Assembly (NCBI RefSeq): GCF_001723175.1
Contig: NC_064653.1
Location: forward strand, 3,782,001 to 3,846,000
Length of the DNA: 64,000 nt
Source: Penicillium oxalicum
Taxonomy: Eukaryota; Ascomycota; Eurotiomycetes; Eurotiales; Aspergillaceae
Direction: 5' to 3'
Below the pieces are notes generated by a model that was not told the origin of the DNA, did not search any database, and was given only the letters and a program-made list of their open reading frames with translations. Of the stretch, positions 51,341 through 63,000 are shown piece after piece. Both the position numbers and the translations under genes were made by a program. Within the stretch, counting starts at the first letter, position 1; the number at the start of each line of letters is the position of its first letter.

Positions 51341-52213
51341 ATGCATATTTCAAAGGCAGATCGATGCCCCTACTGCAAGGAGTACGTCTACTGCGGCGAT
51401 TTGTGGGGTGAATGTCCTAAGCATGCAAATCCGATGGATCACCTGAATATTTGCGACTCCTATGCCCAGCACGTCTGCCACCAACGTTTCTTACTCCAAG
51501 CAAAATGGATTCCTGATCTCTCCAATCCATCTCAGCTTCCATGGAAATGCGAAACATGCAGGGACACTTTCCATACCCAGGCACAGGCGATTGAGCACAT
51601 TAATACCATGGACCACTACTATGCCTACTGCAAGGACTGCAACCTTCACTTTCTGGACAAAGTCCACCTGATTTCCGTCAGTATTTCATCCGTCATTTAT
51701 CACCCACATCACATGAAAGCCCAGTCGCTCATCTTGCATGTCTTATAGCATCTGACTACACGAATGCACCGAGGAGAACACCGCACCCGCGCCCTCTGTG
51801 TGTCGGGTGTCAACAGAATCGAGGAGATCCTGGACTCGCAAGAAAAGATTGATAATTTTATCGCCACCCACCCGTGGTCTGATGATGAAGATGAAGAAAA
51901 CAATGAGAGTTCCTCGTTCGCAGTCGGCCGCATCTTCTACCAGAGCGCTTTCAACGGAAGATACTGGGAGTGTTTCCTTTGCCACAAGTTCTTCAGGGGA
52001 CAGGGGGCACTTGATGCGCATTTAGAATCTCCGGCTCACTCGCAAGGTCAACTTCGATGCCCAAATCTTCTCTACAACAAGGAATTTGAGAGCTGGCCTA
52101 TGGTCCTGAATCACCTCCAGAATGCCATCTGTGGCATGGCCGCCTTTGAACATGACCCTGTGAGGCAGAACGAGCTGGAATTTGATTTAATGCGGAGAGA
52201 AAGAACTGCTTGA
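51341..52213 (+). CDS. C2H2-type zinc-finger protein (second of a pair)
   Basis: Two exons, 51341-51676 and 51749-52213, giving about 266 aa from the ATG at 51341. The same frame is open upstream to 51266 but begins there with GTG. The intron is phase 0 with donor GTCAGT and acceptor TAG, and it lies just before HLTTRMH, as the neighbouring C2H2 gene has its intron just before HLLSGIH. Finger-like units are CPYCKEYVYCG...CPKH, CETCRDTFHTQAQAIEHINTMDH, CKDCNLHFLDKVHLIS-HLTTRMH and CFLCHKFFRGQGALDAHLESPAH, with a C-terminal RCPNLLYNKEF...HLQNAIC. An acidic linker (SDDEDEENNESSS) separates the third and fourth units. Function is unknown; a nucleic-acid or protein-binding role is only inferred from the finger fold. 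Confidence 0.72.
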
Positions 52214-52888
52214 TTCACAATTGCTGCCCGGCCTGCAGGAAACCGGAAATGAATCACAATGCCCAGCCTTAGCTAAGCAGACTTGGTTCGACAATATTAT
52301 TATCTCGACATCTTGCATCACTTTCGGTCTTATTCTTCTGGGCTGCATTTGCATTGGCTTTTGCGGGTACTCATGTTGAACGATTTGCATGTTCAAAATA
52401 TTGAGAGTTGATCACACGGTTGGTTATGTCACAACTTGCACTACTTGTTTGAACTACGTATGAAATATCATCTTTGTTAGTTTATTGTCTTTGGCCTTTC
52501 CTTGCTTCTGTGGGTATTCTCATCAACTAGCCGAGATAAACAGGTAGGGATTGACTTCGTTCACAACATCTGTCAAAAACTGATCTTCTTCATCCTCGAC
52601 TAATGGAACAATCCCATCAATCAAGATCTTCATTATGCCCTCCGTGTACAGATCATAGATGTCTTGGCATCCCGAGATCTGCCTAGATCAGATAAGCTCC
52701 TTCAAGACATGGATGTCACGCATGACGACCCAACCTGATTCCCAACTCGGTTAGATCCTCCCGATCAATCGTTACTTGATAAGCGATAAGCAATCGCCCC
52801 TCTAAGAGGCACTCATCTCTCACCTGCCGTAACCCCTCATACTTTTTATCGTTGGAGAAATCTCACTCCACAAATATCTCCACAGGAA
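52214..52888. other. Intergenic region upstream of the riboside kinase gene
   Basis: About 675 bases carrying the 3' UTR of the second C2H2 gene and the promoter and leader of the riboside kinase gene. No further feature was recognised. Confidence 0.5.
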
Positions 52889-54107
52889 ATGGCAGAAACC
52901 TCACAATCAACCGGGGCCCAGAAGGCTGTGATTGTTGGCATTTCTGGCCCATCATCTAGTGGTAAAACTACTTTAGCTCGACTTCTTCAGCGCATATTCT
53001 CCGGAGTTCGCATCGCCTCGGCTTCATCCAGTGCAGGGAGCTCAGGTTCCGATGCTCAGACCTCAGACACTCTGAATACCTTCATCATCCATGAAGATGA
53101 TTTCTATCATCCCGATGATAAGTATGGAATTGATCACTTCACAATCCGAATCATCATCAATAGAATCTCTCAGAGCCTCAACCAAAATTCAAATGCTTTC
53201 TCTCCATTTCTAATCATTTTCTGCATAATCAATCAGAATTCCCTATACTACAACCCCATCCGGCAAAATAGTTCAAGACTGGGACACATCCGCTGCGATA
53301 GACACATCATTCCTCGCTCAAGCTCTCTCCTACGTCCGCATCAACGGTCGTCTTCCACCACGATTGCAAAGCAAAGAGGATCAAAACGAAGATGCCGGCC
53401 CCTGCGTCCCAGAGACACTCATTGCAGATATCAGACGTGAAGTTGAAGATCACATATCTTCCTTCCTTTCATCATCTCCTTCCACATTCAGATTGCCAAC
53501 TCTTGTCTTCATGGAAGGGTTCTTACTCTATGCACCACCAGAAGGATACATCTCGCTGAGGAGTGCAACGGATGGCACGGCCACAGCCGATGACAAGCAT
53601 TATCCGACAGACCATGGCGCTTTGAGACCTGTGCATGCGCAGATTGGACTGCCGTTGTTCTTGCCAGCGGCGTATTCCACCGTGAAGACGAGGAGGGAAG
53701 GGAGGAGCGGCTATGTCACCATTGGTCCGGCGCCGGAGCCCCCAGCGGCAAGCAACGAGGGCGATTCTCAAGAAGAAAAGGGGACACAAGCGATGGAGGA
53801 AATTGATCTCGAAGGGAAAGATGATCGGCCGCCGCAGAACTTTTGGACTGATCCCCCTGGCTATGTGGATGATATTGTTTGGCCGAGATATGTGCGTGAT
53901 CATGCTTGGTTACTAGTTGGTGGTGAGGGCCATGCTGAGCGAGACGGGGATATCCTCAGTCAGGTTGGAGAAGGTGTTGATGTTCGTCACGATGTTGGCG
54001 TGAAGATTGCTCCCGGAAAGGGCGCGGTTGGAATGGAGGACGTGTTGCGGTGGGCTGTGAATGAGGTAATGACATTTTACCTCGAAAGAAGGTCAGATCA
54101 AACTTAG
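52889..54107 (+). CDS. nrk1: Nicotinamide riboside kinase (NRK1-type)
   Basis: Two exons, 52889-53121 and 53237-54107, giving 367 aa. The Walker A loop is GPSSSGKTT (residues 20-28). HEDDFYHPDDK is joined across the phase-2 intron to IPYTTTPSGKIVQDWDTSAAID, the diagnostic acceptor-binding stretch of NRKs. LVFMEGFLLY follows, and then FWTDPPGYVDDIVWPRYVRDH near the C-terminus. The enzyme phosphorylates nicotinamide riboside, and probably nicotinic acid riboside, with ATP in NAD salvage. The protein is longer than the 240-aa yeast enzyme. Extra segments are a Ser/Gly/Ala-rich insert after the P-loop helix (about residues 45-62), a linker around DGTATADDKHYPTDHG, and an acidic insert near PAPEPPAASNEGDSQEE. 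All motifs are intact, so it is likely functional. Confidence 0.9.
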
Positions 54108-54417
54108 AAGGAGAAGAAAGTCGGTTAATCTATGAATGGATAAATTCTGCACTAAATTGGGGTTTCTGATGGTCGATGGCCAATACCCTGCATCATATTG
54201 ATACTTTACATGACCTGGTAGTATTGCTGACAAAGACTACTAACGTGACGATTCAAGAGACTTGAACATCGGGGCAGTAGAGACAGAAAAAGAAAAATCT
54301 CTGAATGGAATTTTCATATCCATAATGAATCTCTAACAAGACGAATCATGTTGATACACTGGATAACTTCAAGTGCGCGACAGCAAGGCTTTACTTTCGC
54401 ACCAGAAACGCCTCAGT
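54108..54417. other. Convergent 3' intergenic region
   Basis: A 310-base AT-rich gap between the 3' ends of the riboside kinase gene (+) and the unknown membrane protein gene (-). Nothing else is seen. Confidence 0.5.
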
Positions 54418-56843
54418 TCACACCCCCACCGGGCCTCTCCATCCCAAAAAATAGTCAACCTGATCTCGTATGTCGAATGAGGCCTGATGTTCTGTCGCCT
54501 GTGATTGCGAATGAAGTTTGAGATCTTCAGCAGACTCGGGGACATGACTGGCCTCTGGAGATCTTTCTCCAACACTCATCACAGTCTCAGGAATGTCGCA
54601 GACATAGCCAATTTCTTCGTGATCTTGCTTTCCCCTTTGAATTGCTGGTACCTTGGATTCCGCCAGCCTAGAGTTCCAGAAATGCTCCCCCCATTTCTCC
54701 GCCGCTAGGTTGAAGCGACCCAACCCATCATCGAAGTCACGATTGGCCGAAGTCCATAAGATAACTAGGCAAATAACAACAACGGACAAGACTATCATCC
54801 AACTGACTATCGAATTCAATCCAGAGCCCCGGTTGAATCTGTTCAAGGCGACCAGTCGTGATTTGGATTCGCCACGAACAACTTCGAAGTCGTCATCCTC
54901 AGCATAGAGGTATCGAGCTTGCAGGTCCTCTTCGACCCGACACGCATCTCTTGACGTTGAGATGTAAGGTGTCCAGCTCACGGGCTCCGCTCGGGGCAAG
55001 CAAATCCGCCATGTAATCACAAACATGTTGAGGTTTGCGAGGGCGCAAATAATTCTTAGCTGCGTAGTCCCCACTTCCAGGTCATGATCCCCATCCAGTT
55101 GAATGACCTGAAAGTTTGCAAGTGGTGTGTCGAGGTGGCAGCTATATTCACCGGCCGGGCCTCCATGTATGTAGACGTGGAACCCACACTGCTCCGCCCA
55201 AAAATCACGTTGTATCAGATCTAAAGAACATATGGCGGTATACTCAATTTGATAGCCACCAGAGCAACTGCATTTTCCGAGAATTCGGTTTCGGATCGTT
55301 TGATTGACCTTGAAATCACGAAGAAATCCGTAGAATTGAGCGTCGCAGGGGCGAAGTGGAATTATCAGCTGTGATTGGAGGAGTTGGAACTGGGCAATTA
55401 GGCAACCTTGAATGATTTCATATCTTTTGAGGTGTAAACTGCGAAATTCCAGGCCCTGGCCATCCGGAATTCGAAGGTACACATATCCATGATCAGTTGC
55501 GCTGAGGCCAGGTAGCCCAGAAACCACGAGTGCGCACCAGCCCCGTACTTTTCCAGTTTCAAGACGAAGGAAAAAGGAGACTGAGACCCTGTACCATGAT
55601 GGCTTGGTTTCTGGAGAGCAATCGATGTGAAGGACCTGCCTGGTGAGACGTAGTCTCGGCTGATCGATGGCGAAAATGGGCGACGGATTTTCGACGCAAT
55701 CACCCCGGGTCGGAATTTCCCCAAACGAGGCATCAACCGGATCTAGCATTGCGGCCATGTCACACGAGCTACCAACAGATGCAACAGTCGAAAGACTTTC
55801 GATGTCGTTGAGACATTGGCTCAATTTGTCGAGATTTGGTGTTGTGCGGGGCTTGAGACAAGGGCTTGCGTCAGTTGTCGAAACATGGCTGAACCTTTGC
55901 GCAGAATCACGCCCCGGTTCAGCTTTCAAACCGTCGTCCGGTAAACTACCCTTTTCGGACATGAAATTTTGCACAGATGGCTCAGGCTCAGCAATCATAG
56001 TCGGTACTGACATGGTGGGCGCGGTAGTTGACGTGGAACGAAGCCGAGCCTGTTTTCCAACGAGGGCCACGGGCCGAGGAAGCAAGCTTTTCCGGGACTG
56101 TTTCGAATCTGGTGAGCCCGAAGAGACTGGCGATTGTCTTCCTCTGACTGAAGCCTGCTGTAACGCTTTGACTTTCTCGCCTCCATACGCTCTCTCGGAA
56201 TCCGTGACCGAGTCAGGTAGAGAGGCTGCTTTGGCGCTCCGCTTACGAGGATTAGTGGGTGACTGCCCGTCTGCATCGTGATAGCCCGGAGATGACCCTC
56301 CTTGAAAGAAGCTTGCATAAAAAGCGTCCAGAACAGGCCCTGGAGATCCATCAGGCGTACTTGCAACCCGCAGCACGCTTCCTGAATCAGAAGGATGATC
56401 TGTGTTCCGCATGATATTTGGATGCAGGGTTGCATGAGCTGACTGTTTCTCCGGAGTAACAGGAGACGTCGCGTTTGTTGGCGTCACCGACTCTCTCATC
56501 CATTTTTCCGAAGACACTGGGTGGGCTTGGCTTTTTCCGTGTTCAGCACTCTGCGTCCTCGAGTGCTGGCTAAAAAGGCTAGCGGTTCTGTCTTCCGATT
56601 TTTCGATGGGAGTGAGCGTGAAATCTGAAATTTCTTCGACTAAAGGATGTGAGGTATCCAGGACGTTGATCTGGGAATCCGGAGTGCACCAGACCTAAAT
56701 TGTAAGTTTCAAAGACACTGGGTAGAAAATCTGCTGACTCAACGTACTTCAACAGTCATACAAACACCGACTGGGTCGAGGGGGTCACCGGACCAGTCAC
56801 ACCACAGATCGAGATTGCAAAAGGGACTTTCAAACGCGTCCAT
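54418..56843 (-). CDS. Unrecognised fungal protein with one predicted membrane segment
   Basis: Two exons, 56843-56748 and 56694-54418, giving about 790 aa. The donor GTACGT and acceptor TAG join MTVE to VWCTPDSQ in phase 0. I do not recognise the family. Residues 1-45 form a compact segment (FESPFCNLDLWCDWSGDPLDP). Residues about 45-340 are Ser/Pro/Thr-rich and probably disordered. A folded-looking region follows (about 350-600) with many aromatic and Cys residues, such as GKVRGWCALVVSGLPG and GKCSCSGGYQIEY. A single hydrophobic stretch, IVSWMIVLSVVVICLVILW, lies near residue 655-675, followed by a polar tail. This suggests a tail-side anchored membrane protein with a large N-terminal cytosolic part, though the orientation is not proven. 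The in-frame sequence upstream of 56843 stays open for about 190 nt, so the start could be earlier. Confidence 0.75.
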
Positions 56844-57779
56844 GCTGTTGATGCCCGAGTGTAGGGAGTGGAGATGTGTGGTCGAAGCGAATGCCGAAAA
56901 CTCCAGGCAAAGATCACACTGGGTGAGCAAAAGAGAGGAATAGAGAAGGGGGAAGGTTGGCGTGGAAATGAGGGAAGGAAGGAAGGAGCAGACCCCACGA
57001 CTGGAGTGGAAGGAAGCAAACATCTGAGAATCCACTTGTGAAGGCGAAGCAAATCCGATTGACGAAGCTCAATCAAAGAGAGATACACCCACCGAACGTC
57101 GTTCGAACCAAAACCGAGAAGAGAGAGGGAGAGAGAGAGCCAGCTCGGGGAAGACACTTGAGAAATAAAAAGCACGAGGCATTGAATTTGCGCTCACTAC
57201 CTCATCAGAAACAAAGCGATGGGGAGCTATGGAAAAAGGCGCCTGTATGTACATGGAAAGGGGAACGCACCCATAATTCGTCAGAATGAGCATACCAGTT
57301 TTTTTTTTGTCGAAAAGCAAAGAGCAACATGAAAGCAATCAAGCTTCAACCCGCTCTTGCGAGTCTGCCCACCCCCCCAGCGCCGGTCACCTGAAATTAA
57401 ACGATAACACAAGGAAGAGTAAGCAATTACCTTGGAGAACCACACCAAAAGCACTCAAAGCCAGTCAGTAGGGCCGTCCAAGAAGAAAACCAACGACGGC
57501 AAAGTTCTAGCAAGTCTCCCGTCTATCCAGACAGACAGGAAAGCAAAAGAAGGAATAAGAAAAAGGAAGTTGGGAGGAAGTCAAAAGCCAGAATGGATCC
57601 CTCTAGGTCAACAGCCCGGCCAGGTAACAAACGAGCGACGAGAAAAGGCGAAATGATGATGTGCCGAGGCTTCGACCTCAATCTATACTAGGGAGAGTCC
57701 CGGGTCCAGGGACTTGACCCTGCAGTTATTCAGTTCACGAAATGTTGATGGTGGACGACAGCATCCGATGCGCTTCGAG
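56844..57779. other. Intergenic region between vosA and the unknown membrane protein gene
   Basis: Both flanking genes run on the minus strand, so this region holds the vosA 3' UTR (right) and the promoter and leader of the unknown gene (left). The plus strand is purine-rich, meaning a pyrimidine-rich leader on the transcribed minus strand. No gene is seen. Confidence 0.5.
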
Positions 57780-60033
57780 TCACGGAGGACTCTCGTTTGT
57801 AGGGCCGTATCTATTGCCTTCGGGGCCCAGCTGCGAGGGGAGGATTGAGGTGGCCGAGGCAGGCTGTTCAAACAGACCGCGGGTAGCGGCTCCATTGGGG
57901 GCAGGATTGTAACCGCGCTGTAATGGAGGGAGGATTGTTGTGTTCTCGGGGGTTTGATATCCGGATCGAGGGTAACCATGAGCCATCATTGCTGCGGTGG
58001 AGTCGGGTGTCTGCTGTCCGTTCCAAGAAGAAATACAAGTCTTAGCCCGAAAGCTCTTCACATCTAATACTCACTTTTGGGATGCCGTACAGGTGTGCCG
58101 GGTTGGTTCATAGTCATCATCTGCCCCACGGTCGCCTGTTGGCTAGGACGGGACTGGCCGGAGGGGTCGGTCATTTGTGACATGGAGGTCGCACTTGGAT
58201 GAAGGCCATATGACATCTAATATGCACAATGGCCGATATTGTCAGCAAGGTAAACACAATGGGGATGAATGAATCACACCATGCATGCACTCTCGAGTAG
58301 AGGCTTCTAACATACCCCGTAATCTGGCACCACCTGGCTGGCCTGGTACGGCTGCATCCCTGGCGTTTGGTACGTCGCTTGCTGATTGTACATTGTGGTG
58401 GGCTGACTATATGGATCCATTGGACGAGCAGCCATCCGAGGATCTTGCTCGTAAATGTTCTGCCGCCCGTAGTCGATCGACGTACGATGACGTTTCACGG
58501 GAGGGGCACCGTAATACTGGCTGTAGTCTCGGGACGTGGCAGATACTGGATAGCCCGCGTATCCAGAGACAGCAGGCGTCATTTGCACCGGTTGGCGCTC
58601 GGGCGATCGAGGAGGAGCTGGCTGAGGAAATTCATCCGGGCGAGGTGCAGACCGTTTCCTGCAGAGGACTGTAAGCGGTGGAACATTTCTCTTACCACGT
58701 CCCTGGCGCTTCTGTTGAGAGCTACCTAAGAAACGGGGATGAACTTCTTGTTCAAACTCACATCATAGTCCGAGGCTCTTTGCGTATGCGCAATTTTACA
58801 CCCTGGTCCGCGAATGATCGTGACAGGAAAGTTGATTCCATCATTCCTGGGAAATTCTTGGGCGGCGAGACTTTGAATCGATCTGAAATCACTGTCTTCA
58901 AGTAGGTGACAACATCCCTAGTCGCGCAAGTCAGACGCGATGGCCCCAGTCGTCTTGATCAATCGATCGCAATGGAGAAAGGAGGGAATGATGGCACGCG
59001 ACTCACTTGCGCATTTCAAAGAGAGTGAACTTGAGGCGGAACTCGCCCTCAATTTTTACCGACAAGTCACCAAAAACGAAGAACCCACCATCTTGACCCA
59101 AGTCAGCGACAGCCTCTCCTTGGCCGAACTCACGCAGCTGTGCTCAAGGGGATCGGTCCTCCGGAGGAGAATGAGCAAAGAAGAACGTACCGCTGTTATC
59201 GACGTCTTTCAGCCGGTGAAGAGACGAGACTAACGTTCCCGCCAACGCTGTTGAAGGGGCAACAGGGACTGGACGGTCTTCTGTGGCATCGTACAGGCTG
59301 CAGCACATAAAATAGTATGGACTTTGCAAGTAGTGCCTTTCACGGCAAAGAAAGGAAGAGGGAAAATGTCAGCACTCGGAGCGTCCACGATTCAACGGCC
59401 GTCGTGCGAAGATTGACTTACTGAGCTAAATAAGAACCCTCTTCGCGCACTCGAAGCTGAACGATTGGGGGCGGATCGATGGGTTTACGTTCTGTCCAAT
59501 TCCGTCAGCCCATGATCAGCCTGCGGTCTCGCCAGGAGGCTCTGCCCCCGCGTGGATGCGGACAACCCGCATTGCAAGCCCTTTCCCTGTGGGAGGGCGC
59601 GCAACCTCGGGGTGACCACGACCATCACCACAGCAGATCCCATCGCGGGTCAAATCTACCCCAAGTAACTGGAGCTAGGCTACGTACCTTTCTCTTTGCC
59701 CCCGGCCACGCGCGCCCGGTCGGGCTGCTGACGAATGATCAGGTCAAAATCAGAACTGGTGTTGGACAACATCGTCAGTGGAATTCCCTGGATGGACAAG
59801 TAAGAGTTGCGACCCAGTCAGGCTCAAGATACCAGCAGCAAGGAGAAGGAAGCTATAGAAGGGGCCAGATGATCACTACGGCGCAGTCGGAAGAAACAAA
59901 GCGGCGAGGAAGAAGAAGAAGAACGAGCAATGGCAAAGGATTGAAAGCTTCGGGACTCATGAAGCTGTGTCTTGGCAACGTACCTCTGAGCTTCGCGCGT
60001 GACAGAGGCGTCGGTAAACGTCGATGCACTCAT
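57780..60033 (-). CDS. vosA: Velvet-family developmental regulator VosA
   Basis: Nine exons on the minus strand: 60033-59984, 59755-59688, 59491-59422, 59336-59191, 59091-59007, 58917-58762, 58658-58316, 58216-58091 and 58013-57780, giving about 425 aa (Aspergillus VosA is about 430). The velvet domain starts [21 protein letters not shown] and continues with [68 protein letters not shown] and [20 protein letters not shown]. The C-terminal half is rich in Gln, Pro, Tyr and Met and ends GPTNESPP; in Aspergillus the C-terminal part is an activation region. VosA binds DNA through the velvet fold, pairs with VelB, and controls trehalose build-up, spore maturation and repression of germination. The last intron uses donor GTACGG, because the stronger-looking GTGAGT 16 bases downstream breaks the frame; its acceptor is a CAGCAG tandem. 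Exons 1-7 are secure, exons 8-9 a little less so. Confidence 0.94.
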
Positions 60034-63000
60034 CAAGGCGGACAGGTGGAACCAATGACCCAAGGAATTAAACCGTTTGATACGAAAAGAATTAAAGGAT
60101 GAAGATCCAGGGCAAGAGCAGTCCGCGGATGAAGAGCCGAGGAAACGAGCTTGAAGTTGAGGCAAGGACAGTTAAGTTGGTTCGGGAGGAGCAATAGTAG
60201 CGCGTTGTCCACGGATGCGCCAGTAGTGGGAGGGAGAAAAAAGGCAACGGGACAAGGAATGAGGATAGGAACAAGAGGGCGAGTGAAGGGAAAAAGACTG
60301 GGTCCGGAGCAGCTCAAGAGAACAGGACGAGTCACGATGTCGTTGACGGTGTGCGCTCCGGTGGACGAAGGTTGACGGTAGGAGGTTTCAACTGATGATT
60401 ATGATGGTAGATGATGAGTGGTATCGGTGGTGGATGGAAAGATTAGCTGTAGTGGGGGGTGGGATGAGGCAGGAAGAATGGAAGGCGAATCCAGACTTTG
60501 GGATGGAGCGTTCCGGGTGCAGTACCAGCGTTGAGTCGTCCACGACAAGTAGGGTCCCATGGATTTCAACCCCGAAATCACCGTCGGATGCGCGCGAAAA
60601 TGGACCAAAAAACTAAGCAGAACCCAGCCGAATGAGGATACAAAATGCCAGAGCTCTGAAAAGTGATGACGGAAGAGGTGAAGAGCACAACAGATAGGGT
60701 CACAACGTGGGTGATTGAAGAAAATCACACGGTCAATGAGAGAATTTTTTTTTCCAAGATTGGCAAAATTGCGCAAAAGAACCACAAGAGATCTCTAACA
60801 ACACGACAGAACTATGGTCCAAAGAGTCTTGAATGCTCGAATAAAGCAAAAATTGCAGTCGCACGATGGATCGGCCTCGGTCGTGCTGGGAGAGACCAAT
60901 GCGGGGTGCGCCGCAAACGGTAGCTGCGAACGGAAGGAGATGCCAACGGATGTAGCACCTCGAAGTCGCGGAACTGCTCCAATCGGAAATGGGGTCAAAA
61001 GACCAGCACAAAGAAGGGCAGTGTAAATCAGACACGAAATTCAAAAGTTGCAGAGGAGAGCAATCAGAAAATGAAAAAAAAAGGAAAGAAAGAAAATAGA
61101 AAAAGTGACTGGTGGCGGAAGGGAAGAGAAGACAAGACAAGACACAGTTGGGCTGAGTTGGTGGCCTCAGTCACCACAGAAGTCAAGTCCAAGTCGGAAG
61201 ACCGATCACTGGGTTTGACAGAACAACCGGCTGGGCTGGGGAGGTGTCTAGGCCTAAAGAGGTGCAAACTCAATGAACCGTCACCTGGGGCAGACGTCCA
61301 GATAATGCTGACCGCAGTGCGAATGGTCTGGTTCTTCGATCCGCCGAGATAACCAGATACGTGAGCAGCCCTGAAAGCACCGGCCAGGGCCTTTACGAGT
61401 TCTTTGCGACCGCACAGAATGTGGAATGATGATCTAATGCTGCAGGAGCAAATGCAGGTCCCGGACGTGGCCCCTCCACAGTCGATTCAGCGCGGACCGC
61501 AATTGGGCGTCGAATTTTCCCACGCGGACAAATCAGCGGCGAGAATCGACTAGTAGCCTCAAGAGTCTCAGCCTCGCGTCGACGCTAGCGGAGAAGGGCA
61601 AAAAATTGGACCTGAAAATTTTATAGAAGGTGCAGCCAATGGGGCAGGTGACGGAGGGTGCAGGGAAAAAGAGAGAGGGGCAAGAAAGCTCGGAGAAGAC
61701 GCCTGCCAAGTCCGCTGTGCCAGTTGCCTTCGCCGCAAATTTTGCACAAGCCACAAACACAGACAATGCCACACCAGGCGAGGAGACGGGGATCGCGGAT
61801 CAGGCAGTGAATTCGCTCAGGCAGGAAGAGTTCAGTTCTGGGATACGGGAAAGACGCAAGTGCGACAAAGTGAAACGGTCCGCCAAAATCGGACAAGGTC
61901 CTGTGTCAGTGTCGTTTCCTCGTTCCTTTTTTTTTCTCTCGCTGCAATCAGCCACCGGATGTGCGTACACTGTACGGTAGCAGGTAGGCCTGCTCGCTGC
62001 ACGGTGGTGCGAGCTTGAGGGTATGGAGAGTTGGGGACAAGGGAAGCTGAGGAGTGGAGCCCGAGCAGGCTTCAGTGGCCGACGACCGTTGCAAGTCCGA
62101 ATGGGCCACCCACTGTCGAAACCGGCAAGCGGTTACGTCGGAATGGAGGAGTGGAGGACGAAGAGGAGTACGAGAGGATGGGAGAGAATCGCGCCCGAAG
62201 AGAAGACTGGAAAATTTGAATAATCCTTTTTTGAATCATTCAGGAAAAGCCGAATCGGGTGGAGCTGGTGGTAGGTCCGGCTCGACTGGGTCGCCGAAGG
62301 CTACCACGGTTGGGTGGGCACGGTGGCACTGACGCTGGCGACGATCGGGATGATGCGCACATTCAACCGGCCGGAGCGCCGAGAGTTGTCAGAACTCTGA
62401 AGACTCGACTGATTCCAAAGAGCAGAGGGGTGATACGGGCGACAAGAATTCGGTCGGGGCATGCGTAGTGATAAGTCTCAAAGAAAAAGAAAGGGGGAGC
62501 CAAGATAGAAGAAAAAGCAAAGGATGATCAGCGATTTCCTCCCCACCAAAAGCATCCCTGGTGCACAGGTTCGACGGTGCAATGGTGCAGTGGTAAAGGG
62601 GGGGAGAAAGGTTTCTTTGATTGTACCGAATCAGGGCAGCTAGATGAGAATTGGCCCTGGTGATCGACTCCGGTCCGTGAACTAGTCCGGCCTGCGTCTG
62701 CAAGAGAACCAACTGGGAAGCGCACAAAACGGCCCTTCTCGGCTATGCAGGCAATAAGAGGAAGAACCAATAATGTGAACAGCAAATGAGCTACTGGTGA
62801 ACCTGGATGTGTGGGCTCGGTTCTTGCTCCGGCGTCTAAACATTCCTGTCAAAGTGGATTCCAAGATATGCACGATTCAAGCCGCATGGCCTGATGCTCG
62901 ACCGAGATCTGGGGAAGGCGACCGAGATTGGGGATAGACCTTGGCCGGTCACTTATACCGGGACACGATGAATGTGAGGCAAAGGTGGGTTAGCGTACGA

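Noticed and set aside
60034..61350. Open frames in the purine-rich region upstream of vosA
   Set aside because: They are low-complexity translations rich in Lys, Arg and Glu that arise from the purine-biased strand opposite a pyrimidine-rich leader.
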